64,000 bases of DNA, from assembly GCA_027604705.1 (NCBI GenBank), contig JADHYV010000009.1, positions 467,471-531,470 on the forward strand. Direction: 5' to 3'. Made by a program: the position numbers and the translations under genes. This stretch comes from Allomyces arbusculus. Lineage: Eukaryota > Blastocladiomycota > Blastocladiomycetes > Blastocladiales > Blastocladiaceae. A model generated the notes under the pieces. It saw only the letters and a list, made by a program, of their open reading frames with translations, searched no databases and was not told the origin of the DNA. Shown piece by piece: positions 20,048 through 31,900 of the stretch; position 1 is the stretch's first letter; each line of letters opens with the position of its first letter.

Positions 20048-21432
20048 TCAGTTGTTGAACCAGTAGACGCCCTCCTGGTCGACGGGCTCGACAAACTTGC
20101 ACGTTGTCCACGACTGCCAAATTGCCTTGGCAATCGGCGTCTTGTCCATCTTGTAGTAGGGCGTGCCCTTGAGCTTTTCGCGCAGAATTTCGGTCGCCTT
20201 AATCGCATTGTAGTGCGGCATCGTCGACCAAATGTGGTGCACCACGTGCGAGTCGGCAATGTTGTGGAAAAAGTAGTTGAGAATGCCATAGTCGCGGTCG
20301 ACGGTTGCAACCGCGCCGCGCAAAAACGTGAACGCGTCGGCCGAGTAGTGCGGCAGGTCCGGGTGCGTGTGCTGCAGGAACGTGATGATCACGAGCCACA
20401 TGTTCACAAACAGGTACGGGATCACGTAGAACTTGACAACGGCAGCGACGCCAAAGACCGACCCGGCGTACCCGAGCAGGCCCAGCATACCAAAGACGCC
20501 AATGTTCGACAGAATAATGTCGCCGTAGTTGCGCGGCTCAAAGAAGGGCGACGACGGGAAGAAGTGCGACGCCCACCCGTACTCTGGGTACTTTTGGCCC
20601 GATGTGTTGTTGATGATGTAGGCGGGCCACCCAAACGTGAGCATAAACACAATACCGAGCAGACTGAAGAGCGGCGATTCCTGGAGAAGCGAGTCGTGGC
20701 CGGCATCGTAGTCGGGCGACTCGTTGCGCTCGCGCAGCTTCGGGTCCGACGCAATCAGCTCGGCGCGCGTGTGCGGCACAAACACTTGGTCGTTGGTCAA
20801 GTGGTTGGTCGCCTTGTGGTGCTTCGAGTGCGTGATACGCCACGCGTGGTAGGGCACCAGCAGCGCCGTGTGCAGAATGTAGCCGACCGTGTTGTTGAGC
20901 GCCTTGGACGACGAGAAGGACTGGTGGCCGCACTCGTGCGCAATGACCTGCAAACAAGAAGGGGAGTTCGCGTTGGCCAAATGCTCTTGAACCAAGAAAT
21001 TACTGCCATGTCTGCAACAAATGAAAAACGCACCCAGATGCCTGTGCAGACAATGCCCTGCGCGACCCAATACGCGGCCCAGAGCATCCACCGCCATGCA
21101 GCGCGCGCCGTCACGTCGAGCGGCAACGTCTCGGAGAACGAGTCAATGTGCATGGCGCCGTAGGCGAGCGCCGCGGCGAGAATCAGGTCGTGGAACGTCC
21201 ACAGGAACGACTTGAACGCCGACCGCTCAAACAAATGCGCCGGAATCGCATCGCGCAGCTCCTTGAGCGACATGTCGATCGGTTGGTACCCGACCTTGTC
21301 GGCATTGCGCGCGGGCGTCGCGTACTTGGCCTTGCCGCCCTTGCCGCCCTTGCCCGCCGATGCGGCACCGCCGCCTCGGCGCTGCGAGAGCGTGTAGTTA
21401 GCCACGTCGGAAATCGTCGCTGGTGGCGCCAT
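20048..21432 (-). CDS. Delta-12-type (acyl-lipid) fatty acid desaturase
   Basis: Two exons are inferred: 21432-21034 and 20947-20048, phase 0, joining TGIW|VIAHECGH (432 aa; intron 86 nt). This is a membrane di-iron desaturase of the ER that introduces a double bond into oleoyl chains to give linoleate. All three histidine boxes are present: HECGH right after the intron, HSKHH about 35 residues on, and HVVHH near the C-terminus. Hydrophobic pairs lie before box 1 and between boxes 2 and 3 (FSLLGIVFMLTFGWPAYII; GMLGLLGYAGSVFGVAAVV). The HECGH...HxxHH...HVVHH pattern favours the Delta-12/omega-3 group over Delta-9 or front-end types; there is no cytochrome b5 domain. A basic Gly/Lys-rich stretch lies near residues 20-40. 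Substrate position cannot be proven from sequence. Confidence 0.92.
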
Positions 21433-22217
21433 GGCTGTAATCGTCGTCGTCGTTCTCGTCGTGGGTCGTTCTGCGTTCGGCCAGATTGCATTAGTGAGCG
21501 TGAGGTGCGAGCAGGGCGGCTCTGCAAGCGTGCTGGGACGACGTACAGCCTGGTCAAAGTCGGCACCAGAACGTCCCCGCACGGCAAAGAGAGCGAGAGG
21601 GGGGAACCAGAGCAGCGTCGCGGGCCGTCCAGCTTTATACACGTTCGCAGCGTGCGGTCAAATGCGCGAGACGTCGGCGCATCCGGTTTTGGTTTTCAAT
21701 CGGCAACGACCGTGATGCCGGCGGCGGCGGCGGTGTGCCGTGCGAGTGCTTCTCGGTCACTGGTCCATGGCGCTGCAGCAAGTTTTCGTTTTGGGCCAAG
21801 TTGTTTTCGGCCAGGCAGGCATGATGAAGTGTGTTGTTGTGCTTGGATCTGGTTGGTGGTGCCCCACAGGCGGACCATGGCCCCAACTCGCAGCCTGATC
21901 TTCGCCAGCGGTGCGCTTTCGCCCATGCCTTGAGTAAACTTGGCACCAACGGGGTTCGAACCGCGGGCCTCCGCCGAGGTTGCCCTTCCGATCGAGGATC
22001 GCCCCACGCCTGTCATTTCCATCACGTTCTCGAGACACTGTCTCCATGCTCGAAGTATGACGTGGACGCACGAGCATCGCTCACCGCACGCCAAAGCGTG
22101 CCGGACTTGCAGCAGGCGAGCTGGATCTCTGGTTGTCGAACCACAAATCACTCGACATTGCCGGCAGCGAACTCGCGTGTGCAACCTCCAGCACCTCGAA
22201 AGCAACGATTCGATCCA
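21433..22217. promoter_or_regulatory. Divergent intergenic region, desaturase / PIN4
   Basis: These 785 bp hold the 5' regions of two divergent genes. The only structure noticed is a tRNA-like relic on the minus strand at 21941-22012. No promoter element is assigned. Confidence 0.45.
21941..22012 (-). other. tRNA-like relic with box B
   Basis: On the minus strand, CCTCGATCGGAAGGGC resembles a D-arm (CCT/AGG pairing around a GATCGG loop). It is followed about 25 nt later by GGTTCGAACCC, a perfect pol III box B, and a tRNA-like end GGTGCCA. The acceptor stem does not pair, the T-stem holds only two pairs, and the anticodon region is about 6 nt too short. I therefore call a decayed tRNA or tRNA-derived sequence rather than a functional gene. 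Confidence 0.3.
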
Positions 22218-23090
22218 ATGGCCAAGGGCGGCAACAAGGGCAAGGGCGGCAGCAAGGGTGGATCGAGTGGCGATGGTGCCGTATCTACTTCAAAAACGCT
22301 CGACCGAGAGCGATGTGCACAAGCACAAGCGGTCAAATTCACTGGAAGGAGTAATGATTAACGGGCTATGGTCCACGAACAAACAGCCGGCTCATCAAGC
22401 AAGGGCGGCGACCTGAAGGCCGCGTCAAGCATCCGCGTCCGCCATATCTTGTGCGAAAAGCACTCCAAGGTCTGCTGCTTACCTGTAGTCGTGCTTTTGA
22501 TGACGACCGGACGCGGTGCTGACTCGGTTATGATGCGGCCGATAGATTATGGAGGCTCTGAATGCGTTGACTGTGGATAAAACGTCATTTGACAAGGTTC
22601 GATGCGCCGTTGCTGTGCATGACCACGTGTGTACGATACTAAATTGCTCTTTTTGTTTTTGTTGGTGTAGGTCGCGGAAAAGTATTCCGAGGACAAGGCG
22701 CGGTCAGGCGCGTGAACACTTTGTGGTCGTACGCTTCTTGCATGACCGGACGGCAAACTGACCACGCTTGAAATGTCTAGGTGGGAGCTTGGGCTGGATG
22801 ACGCGCGGGAGCATGGTCGGCGAGTTCCAAGGTTCTGGCTACCTACTCGGTTCACGGATTGTGAACGTTTTCCGCCCGCTGACCCCAACACGACGCGTTT
22901 GAACAGATGCTGCGTTCAAGCTGACGCCCAGCACTGTCGGCAACCCCATCTTCACGAACCCGCCCGTGAAGACCAAGTTTGGATACCATATCATCAGTAC
23001 GTCGTTGCGCATCTTCGCCTCTCTATCCTCCTGATTGGGCCGACGCTGACCGTGATCTTTGTGTTCCAAGTGGTCGAAGAGCGGAAGTGA
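22218..23090 (+). CDS. PIN4: PIN4 (Par14-type) parvulin peptidyl-prolyl isomerase
   Basis: Seven exons are inferred: 22218-22275, 22387-22469, 22546-22596, 22671-22707, 22781-22831, 22907-22996 and 23071-23090 (129 aa; human PIN4 131 aa). The protein starts with a Gly/Lys-rich basic tail ([15 protein letters not shown]). The parvulin domain follows: [68 protein letters not shown] and stop. The family isomerises prolyl bonds and binds DNA and pre-rRNP, acting in nucleus and mitochondria. Intron 4 fits best as GC-AG (donor at 22708), which keeps the conserved GG before LGW. A GT donor at 22712 with an acceptor 7 nt later would lose one residue. Its 3' end is 94 bp from the convergent ZNG1 stop. 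Confidence 0.92.
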
Positions 23091-23184
23091 GAGGAGGAGA
23101 ATAAAGGTGAGGAATCATACACTATGGACGAGAATAATTGGACTGGACAGCAATGCGGGGGACATCGAGTGAGAAAGGAATAAA

Positions 23185-24393
23185 TCAATGGCGGTGGGCC
23201 TCGGTCAAGTCAATCTCGGCCAACTCGCCGAAAAACTCACGGAGCGGACGCATCTGCATGCGCAGGTAGACACCCATGACAGTGAGCGAGACGTGGACGT
23301 GTTCGTTACTGCTCAAAATCGCCTCCTTAGCGACCTTGGTCAGCGTCGTGCGGCCAAACGCGTGGTTCACAATGAAAAGCACCGGTTCCGCGGCCTCGTC
23401 CTCGCGCAACTGCACGAGCCCCTTGACGCGGTAGACGGTATCCTTGCTCAGCGTCCCGAGGAAGGACTCGAATGCCGCAACCGTCGGTGGCGCCTGTGCC
23501 TCGTCGCTCACGTTTTGTTTGATTAGAACCAAATCGACCTCGTTCTCCATGTGATGCTTGTCGAGCCCCGCCGACACGTCCTCGAGGCACGTGCCGTGCG
23601 ACGCCGAAAAGAGCTTGGTGTCGAGCCCAAACACCACGTCGAGACTGAGACCAGGCGAGTACTTGACCTTGGGCGTGTCCTCGTTCAGCTCGTCAATGCG
23701 GTCAATGACCAGGTCCACGTCGCGCTCGGTCGCGAGCTGCCACTTGTTGAGCAAAATCAGGTCCGTGTAGGCTGCCTGCATCTTGGCCGTGTACGACGTG
23801 TCTACAAACGGCGGGCGGGTGAACGCGTGAGCGCACTTGGTCGGGTGGACAAGTCTCGGCAAACACTCAACAGGTCAAATCGGTGGGCACCTTCGTAGCC
23901 GCGGAAGTTAACGCAGTCGACGACCGTAATGATCGAGTCGAGGTGGAACTTGGGCTCCATTTGCCGGATTTGCCACGCGATCGGCGCCGGGAAGGCGCTC
24001 CCGCTCGACTCGATAATAATGCGGTCCGGGTTGTACTTGGCTATAGCAAATTGCATGATGCATTGTCAGATTTCCACGCGCGCGTTGACGGTCAGGAGCG
24101 TGTCGCGCACCTTGCAGCTCCTCGAGCGCATTCTTCATTTGGCCGACGAGTACGCAGCACAGACACCCATTGAGCATTTCCGTGACCTTGATTGACCCTT
24201 CTTGCGCAAGCAGCGAGTCGACCTCGACCGACCCAAACTCGTTTTTCAGCAGGCACACGTTGTAGCCCGCCGTCGACGCGTTGAGCCGATGGATCAGGTC
24301 CAGGATAATCGTCGTTTTTCCCGCTCCCAGGAACCCGGTCACGACTGTGACTTGTACGGGCGCATCGGCTTGATCCAAGTCAGCCGACGACAT
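23185..24393 (-). CDS. ZNG1: CobW/COG0523 zinc-chaperone GTPase (ZNG1/CBWD type)
   Basis: Three exons are inferred: 24393-24111, 24040-23891 and 23801-23185 (349 aa). Exon joins EELQ|AKYNPD and RGYE|DTSYTA restore the family consensus. Walker A is VTGFLGAGKTT. The metal motif GCLCC sits in EMLNGCLCCVL, Walker B/IIIESSGSAFP follows, then VVDCVNF and the NKW specificity motif in LILLNKWQL. The C-terminal CobW_C domain includes VYRVKGLVQL. The family delivers zinc, using GTP, to clients such as methionine aminopeptidase 1. Length fits. I do not see the N-terminal CPELVPI-type motif of animal ZNG1, so client identity is open. The gene is head-to-head with NDUFA1 (464-bp gap). Confidence 0.92.
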
Positions 24394-24857
24394 TGTTGCT
24401 TGCTGGAGCGTGTTGCCTCCTTGAAAAGCGTTGAAGCGGCGCGGAGATCGACCTTGGAGCACGACCGTCGGGCCAACGTCACGAGAAGATGCAGCCGGTC
24501 CGGGTACTGATCAAATCGAAGCAGCTCGTCGTCGTTGGTTGTTCGTGGCCGCTGGGTCAGAAGCTGCGACTCCAACAAGGGTGACAAGGACGCGACTTAT
24601 CGAGATCTTCACCAAGGAGGCTGCAGAAACAGGAGACGCTTGCTGTGACCTGGCCGCGAAGCGTCCGCTGCCTCATTTACGCACCTCGTGCCACCTCTCC
24701 GGTTCAAACAGCTTGACGCAAACTGTCGCGGCGATCAAGTCGTTTTGGCCACCGCGACTTGAGTGCGGCAGCGCAAATCCGACCACGCGAAACGAGCACG
24801 AGGACGCAACTCCTCGCATTTTGATCTTGGCAAGCCAGCAATTCCGACCGACCCACC
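24394..24857. promoter_or_regulatory. Divergent intergenic region, ZNG1 / NDUFA1
   Basis: 464 bp between two diverging start codons. No specific site recognised. Confidence 0.45.
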
Positions 24858-25399
24858 ATGCCCGTCCCGTTCGAGGCCATTCTTCCGCTCGGCATCATCG
24901 CCACGATGTTCATGGTCGGCGGCGCCGGTGTGGGCGCGCTCCAACGCATCAGCACGCAGGGCAAGGCACGCATCCATCCACAATTGCTCGCCCGCCCTCT
25001 CGTGGTTGGCTCGGTTTCCCCGTTTGCGCGGGACGGCCCCGCTCGAGACCGCGACCCGGCGACCCGGCGACCCAACGCAAACGGCGAGATCCAAGGACAA
25101 CATTCAGCGAGTTTACCTGTTCGCGTTCTAAATTGCAACTCCGATGGCGCTTCCCATCCTGTAGCCGCAGCGCATCAACCTCGACGACTGGGACCGCGCG
25201 TTCATGGCCCGCAATGAGCGCCTGACGGGGCACAAGTATGGCCAGTCGGTGCGTAGTGTCTCGACGGATTTTCTCCACCGCACCCGTCGTCTCATTTCTG
25301 ACGATCGCTCTTGTCGCGTTGTAGGAGAACCTCGTTGCACCGGACGAGTTCAATCGGTCAAACCCGATCCACGTTCGGAAGATGTCGCACGTCTTCTAG
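24858..25399 (+). CDS. NDUFA1: NADH dehydrogenase (complex I) MWFE subunit, NDUFA1
   Basis: Three exons are inferred: 24858-24965, 25165-25248 and 25325-25399 (88 aa). The protein opens with MPVPFEAILPLGII and one membrane segment (LGIIATMFMVGGAGVGAL). After the basic QGK turn comes the conserved INLDDWDRAFMARNERLTG, then EFNRSNPIHVRKMSHVF and stop. It is an accessory subunit of the complex I membrane arm in the mitochondrial inner membrane. Intron 2 has the usual GTGCGT donor. Intron 1 (199 nt) is best explained by a GC donor at 24966, which joins GK|PQRINLDDWD. A GT donor at 25002 would also keep the frame but inserts 12 residues (ARIHPQLLARPLV-like) inside a normally tight loop. Confidence 0.85.
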
Positions 25400-26036
25400 T
25401 TTCCTGATGCCCATTGGTGACGCGCTTGTGTCAATTTCGTATCGAAGTGCAAATAGTTTGAAACGTGCCCGACCTCGACTGGTTCCGTGCTGCGCAGCTG
25501 TCAGTGCCCCGATGCTCGATACTGTCGGGTTCTCCTGCTTGAACCACGGCATCTTTCCATCGCACAGCGGGAAAGGCGAGCACAGCTGCTGACCAGAGGG
25601 CCGAGAGGCTGAGAAGGGAGAAGTGATCAACGACGGACCAAACATCTCTTCAGGCATCTCGGCCACCTATCGCTTCCCCAAATCCGCGATAACGCTTCGA
25701 AAGCATCCATTTGCCACCATACACTCTTGCTGCACCAATTGCGAAGGCGCAAACCGGCGCGAGCGACGTGCAGCTGAAGGTACCCACGATATCATAAACG
25801 TGACCGCGAAAGGACATCAATTCGAATTCGAAACTACGCTGGTACGTAAAACACGCATCGCTGCGATCACCACCACTGCAAATTCATCACCGCGCCCGTC
25901 AGCATCTGGCACTTGCTGCAAACGATTTCTCGTCCTCGCTCGAGATCAAGCGTCGTCTTTTCTGCGCTCCTCGACCTTGCTCGACGTCGCTTGACCAAGC
26001 GACCCATCCAGTAACCCGTTCACGTCAAGATTCAAG
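25400..26036. other. Intergenic upstream of kinesin
   Basis: 637 bp with no supported gene, presumably the NDUFA1 3' end and kinesin promoter and leader. Base composition is closer to neutral than in coding DNA. Confidence 0.5.
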
Positions 26037-28506
26037 ATGGTGGGTGCCGACCTGCTGCCTTTCCGCTTGCAAATTGAGCGCACCGGACCTTACACACGCG
26101 CGTCAACCCGCGAACTATTAGGCCGAAGCGGTCAAAGTCGTTGTGCGATGCCGGCCCTTTTCCGAAAAGGAGCGCGCGGCCGGTCACTCGTGCATCGTCG
26201 ACGTGGACGAGGCCCGCAACTGCGTGACGATCACGGCGCCCAAGCTCACCGACGGCAGCGGCTCGAGTGACGGCGGCAAGCCCACCCCGGGCGCAGGCGC
26301 GGACCCGCCCAAGTCGTTCACGTTCGACTCGGTGTTTGACGCCAACTGCAAGCAGCTCGACGTCTACAACAAGACGGCGCGGCCGATTGTCGAGTCGGTT
26401 CTCGAGGGCTACAATGGCACTATCTTTGCGTTTGGGCAAACGGGCACGGGCAAGACGTTTTCCATGGAGGGCATTCGCGACGTGCCGGAACTGCGCGGGA
26501 TCATTCCCAACTCGTTTGTGCACATTTTCTCGCACATTGCTGCGGCGCCCGCGGGCGTCAAGTTTCTCGTGCGCGCCAGCTACCTGGAAATTTACAACGA
26601 GGAAGTGCGCGATTTGCTCTCGAGCAACCCGTCCAAGCTCGACCTCAAGGAGCACCCGGACATGGGCGTCTACGTCAAGGACCTATCGTCGTTTGTCGTC
26701 AAGGACGTGGACGAAATGGACAAGCTTATGAACCAAGGTAACAAGAACCGATCGGTCGGGTTCACGGAAATGAACGCGCGGTCGTCGCGGTCGCACTCGA
26801 TTTTCACGATCACGATTGAAATGAGTGAGACGCGCGACGGCAAGGAGTGCATTCGTGCCGGCAAATTGCACCTCGTCGACTTGGCCGGGTCGGAGCGGCA
26901 GAGCAAGACGGGCGCCACGGGCGACCGGCTCAAGGAAGCGACCAAGATCAACTTGAGCTTGAGTTGTCTCGGCAACGTGATCAAGGCCCTCGTCGACGGC
27001 AAGGCCTCGCATATCCCGTACCGTGACTCGAAACTCACGCGGCTGCTCCAGGACTCGCTCGGCGGGAACGCGAAGACCATGATGATTGCCACCATGTCGC
27101 CCGCGTCCTACAATTACGAGGAGACGATTTCGACGCTGCGGTACGCGAGCCGCGCCAAGAACATCAAGAACAAGCCCAAGGTCAACGAGGACCCGAAAGA
27201 CGCGATGCTGCGCATGTTCCAGGAGGAGATTGCGTGGCTCAAGGCGCAGCTCGAGACTGATGGCGCGGGCGGAGCAGACGAGGAAGGGGACGAGGCCGAT
27301 GGCGAGTTCGAGGGCGCCGATGAGGCTGCAACGGCGAGTGCGGCGGGCGGCTCGAGCGACGCTGTCCCAGCCGCCGCGGCCGCAGGAGCAGACGGTAACG
27401 TTGGCGCGTCGCTCAACGCGTCGGGCATGGAGCGGCGCAAAAAGGCCGGCTTGACCGATGAGGAAATGCGCGTCATGGAGGAGCGCATCGAGCAGGAAAA
27501 GCGCGCGATTCTCGAGAGCAAGGACATGATCGAGTCAGAAAAGCAGACAATTCTCGCCGAGTTGAACCGGCGGCAAGAGGAGATTGATCACGAGCGGCGC
27601 GCGCGCGAGGAACTCGTCAACAAGCTTGAGCAAATGGAGAGCAAGCTGCTCGTCGGCGGCGTCAACATTCTCGACAAGGAGGTGCAGCAGCGTGAGGAGC
27701 TCGCGCGGCAAGCAGCCGAGCTCGAGGAACGCAAGCGGCAGCAGCTCCTGCTACACCAGCAGCTGCAACAAGAGGAGGAGGCCGCGCTGCAAATGGAGGA
27801 GGAGTACAACTCGCTACAGGACGAGGCAGCGGCCAAGACGCAAAAGATCAAGAAGCTATGGACGATTCTCATGACGCACAAGGCCGAGCTTAAGGACCTG
27901 ACCGAGGAGTACCAGCGCGAGCGCGAGGATTTGCTTGACACGATCCGCGACTTGTCGCGCGAGCTCAAGTGGAAGATGAAGCTCGTCGAGCGGTTTATTC
28001 CCGACGAGGAAATGTCGTGGATCGAGAGCCAGAGCACGTGGGACGAGGTCAACGAGCAGTGGCACGTTCGCTTCGCGAGCCACGCTGGCAACAATATTCG
28101 CGGCCCGCAACACGGCGCTCATCGGCATTTCCACCATTTGCCGCGAGCGCAGCAGCTCGCAAACGGCGGCGGCGGCGGTGGCGGGCTCGTGAGTGCGTCG
28201 CCGGCGCCGGGCATGAACGACATCAACTCTTGGACGCCCGTCTACCCGACCGAGACTATCTACCTGTCGTACGACGGCCAAGTGCGACCGGCGGGGAACG
28301 GGAGGACAAGTGCGCTGGGCTCAGCAGCGGCCGCGTCGATGCGCGGCAAGGCCAACTCGCCGAACGGCCACACGGCGCGGCCACAAGCGGCAAGGACCAA
28401 GAGCGGGGCAAGATCCGCCGTTGTCGCCGCATCAGCCAAGCCGAAAGTGGTGGAAGACGCTCCGACTGCTCGTGGACTTGTGACAAAGCCAAAACATTAC
28501 GCATAG
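26037..28506 (+). CDS. Kinesin-2 family motor subunit (KIF3/FLA10-like)
   Basis: Exon 1 appears to consist of the start codon alone (26037-26039), followed by an 82-nt GT-AG intron and exon 2 (26122-28506), giving MAEAVKVVVRCRPFSEKE and 795 aa. The motor has the P-loop FGQTGTGKTFSM, switch I NARSSRSHSIF and switch II DLAGSERQSKTG. The neck signature STLRYASRAKNIKNKPKVNE is the kinesin-2 hallmark. A long coiled coil (about residues 430-640, interrupted by an Ala/Asp/Glu-rich linker) leads to a globular tail containing RFIPDEEMSWIESQ and TWDEVNEQWHV, conserved in heterotrimeric kinesin-2. The motor moves intraflagellar transport trains to microtubule plus ends, implying a flagellated stage. I cannot decide between KIF3A- and KIF3B-type subunits. 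Confidence 0.93.
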
Positions 28507-28920
28507 CTCGGACTGGGTGGAGAGGGAAGACGCGACGATACCAATACATTTATGGTTTTGCTCGATCCGCTGCGCAGCATTGCTCTGGCGGAAACGCCGG
28601 CACTAAAAGGAGATCGCACGGGCTGCGAAAATCTAAGTTCGGCTCCCAACAAGCAACACATGACCGCGTCGCAAGAGAACGACCAACGAATTCATTCCTC
28701 ACAAAGGCGCATTGATCGTTCGAACCTTGGCCAACAATCGACCTGGCACTCGCTGCAAAAGACTCGATCAACAACGACTCGCGCTCGTGGTGCTGCAGCT
28801 GAGCGCACGACGAGGCCTGTCCAGCTGCAAGTGACAGGGTCATCGGCCAGCAAGCAGCAGCAACTCGACGAAGATTGAGTCTTTGTGGGCGCGGCGTACT
28901 GCTCGCGCAAGGCTACCAGC
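28507..28920. other. Intergenic, kinesin to formin
   Basis: 414 bp between two same-strand genes; no specific element seen. Confidence 0.5.
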
Positions 28921-31900
28921 ATGTCGTTTTTCAAGAGCATCTCGCCGAAAAAGAAACGCAGCTCGCTGTCGAAGTCCGATGGCAATATTTTCGGCCACTC
29001 GCCGACGAGCCCGACAGGCGGGGCCGCGGGAGGGGATCCGGGGAGCCCCGGCGGTTATCGGGACGTGCGTCTCGGCAGCTCACCATTCGGGCCGGACGAC
29101 GGTATTGGCGACGTCTCGCTTGGATCGATGTTTGCGCTGGCCATGCCGGACGACCACGAGCTAGACGTGCAGTTTACCAGATTGATGGTCAGTCGATCGT
29201 TTCCAGGCGTCGTAAACCCGATGCGGATCAGGTAAGCTAACACGACACTCCTTATTTAGGGGGAGATGGGACTGTCGGGCGACAAGGCCAAGGCCATGAG
29301 CGCGCTCTCCAAGGAAAAGAAATGGCGGCTGATTTCTCAACACGTACAGCAAAGCGTACGTTTCAGGGTGGAGTGGTTTTGCAAGCAAGTCGGTAACTCA
29401 TTTGGAATTCGGCACCCGGAATAGTCGCGCGGCGTGGTCAAGAAGCACGTTCACGATCTCGTCACCGAGCTTCAGCAATTTGCCAGCCTGCCGATCAGTG
29501 CCGAGACGGCCCAGTTTCTCAACACGCTCGAGGTGTCGGCTCGCACAGAGCCTGTGAGGTCCGTCTTCGACTTCATTTCCCGCCTCTCGTTTACCGCGCG
29601 TGTTGCTCCTGACCCACTATGTGGTGATTTTTCTAGTTGGGTCGTGGATTTTCTGAACCAGAACGGGCTCGAGTTTTTGTTTCGCGTGCTCGAAACGTTG
29701 GGCTCGCGGCCCTGGCTCGACCTCACGCATTGCGCTGCGACGCTGCACTCGTGCGCACGGTGCCTCAAGGCCATTATCAACACGAGCAAGGGGCTCGATG
29801 CCGTGCTCGGGTTCCCGAACGGCATCCACTGGCTCATGGCGGCGTACCCGGTGCTCAGCATCGACGATCCGGCGGTCAAGAACGCGAAAAAGACCATTCT
29901 CGAAATTCTCGCCGTCATGTGCTTTATTTCGTCGGGGCTCGACCATGTCTTGGAGAGCGCGACCAAGTATAAACTGGCCAACCGCGAGCCGCATCGGTTT
30001 TGGACGATTGTGCGCGACTTGGAGGTTGAAGATGATGAGTTTCAAGTTCGTTGACTGTGACATCTCCATACTCGAGCATTCTGCCGCAAGCTGACCGGTT
30101 TTGCTCCGCACTCATTTAGCTCGTCGCCATGAGTTTCATCAACGCGGCCGTGAACGCGTCGCCCGACCTCAACACGCGTCTCGCGCTGCGCTTCGAATTT
30201 CTCGATTTCGGGTTCCAGGCCGTGTTGACCCGGGTCAAGACGACGGGCAGTCCGGACGTGCAAAAGCAGGCCACTATCTTTCTCGACGAGGCCAAGGAAG
30301 ACGCGTCGCCCGACACGGTCAATCCGACGGCGTGGACCATGCCGCGCATTGACGTACTCTCGCTGCTTCCCACCACGGCCGAAGACGACGAAGATACGGC
30401 GCGGTCGAAGCGTACCAAAGACCTGTTTGTCGCGCTCACTGCCAAACTGCAGCTCTTGCCCCAGGACGCGCAGCGGCGCGAGAGATGTCTCGCGATATTG
30501 AACCAGGTCATGAACTACGTCCTGACGGGATTGAGCCCAGGTTCGCCGCCACCGGTACACGTCGAGGTCGCGAACATCATCGACAATACCGAGACGGACA
30601 AGCGGCAGCGCGAGCTCGACGAGCAGCAACTGCAGGTCGAGAAGTTGACGATGCAGCTCAATGAGGCCAAAGTCGCTCAGGACAGGCTCTCCGCCGAAGT
30701 TGTGCGACTCACGGGCCAGTGCAAAGCCGAGTCGGACAAGTCGGTTGGGCTCGAGGCGAAGATTCAATCATTGACCGACGAGCTCGCGCGTCGGCTAACC
30801 GTCGTTGTGCCGAGCCCGTGCGTCGCTGTGGCACCACCTGCTCCGTTGGCACCAATGTCGGGCGGCCTGCCGATCCCTCCGCCGCCGCCGCCACCACCAT
30901 TTATCGGTGTGCATCCCCCACTCCCTCCGTCGTTTGGTTCCATCCCGGCACCAGCACCACTCGGCATGAGTCTCCCGCCGCCGCCTCCGCCACCACCACC
31001 TGTCATGGGTGGCGGTGCTCCTCTCCCTCCCCCATCCCCACCACGACCTGTCATGGGTGGCGGTGCTCCACTTCCTCCCCCACCCCCGCCACCGCCCATC
31101 ATGGGCGGTGGCCCTTCTCTCCCTCCTCTCCCACCACCACCACCCGCAATGAGCGGGTCACCCTCACCACCGCCCCCACCACCGCCCTTCATGGGTGGTC
31201 CGCCACCTTCGCCGGGACCACCCGGTATGCTGGCACCGCCGATGGTCGCGCTCGCCCCATCTGGTCCCAAGCCGTCGGTCAAGATGCGCGGCATGGCGTG
31301 GTCCAAGGTCGCAAACCCGGCCGCGGCGTCGGTATGGAGAGCGCTAGACGCGCCGCCCGTCGACTTGAACATTAAGGAGCTCGAGGACCTGTTTGCGGCC
31401 GCGGCGCCCGCGGCCGCGCCGAGTGCATCGGCTAGCAGCCCGACGCGGTCTGGTTCAGACGCGAAGAACCACAAACTGAGCTTGATCGACACGAAGCGCG
31501 CGTACAATCTCAACATCATGCTCTCGCGCATCAAGACTACGTTCTTGGACATGAAGCACGGGATCGAGACGGGCAAGATCGACGACTTGCAACTGCTCTC
31601 GTCGATTCTCGCCAATGTGCCGACGGCCGAGGACGAGGTCGCGCTGCAGGATTTCGTTGGCGGGTCGCCCGAGAAGCTGGCTGTGCTCGACCGCGCCGAT
31701 CAGTTTCTTGCGATGCTGATTCCAATCCCGCGGCTCAAATCGCGGCTCGAGGCCATGATCTTTGCGCTCAAGCTCAAGGAGAGGTTGTCGGAGACGACGC
31801 CGCAGGTCGACGCGATCGCGGCCGCGTGCAGAGACTTGAAGTCGAGCATGGCGCTGAAAAAGACGCTCAGAATCGTGCTCCAGGTCGGCAATTTTATGAA

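Noticed and set aside
29188-29230. Strong AG|GTAAGC donor at 29230 as the end of formin exon 1
   Set aside because: It gives the wrong phase for exon 2; the donor at 29188 yields FTRLM|GEMGLSGDKAK, matching the formin GBD.
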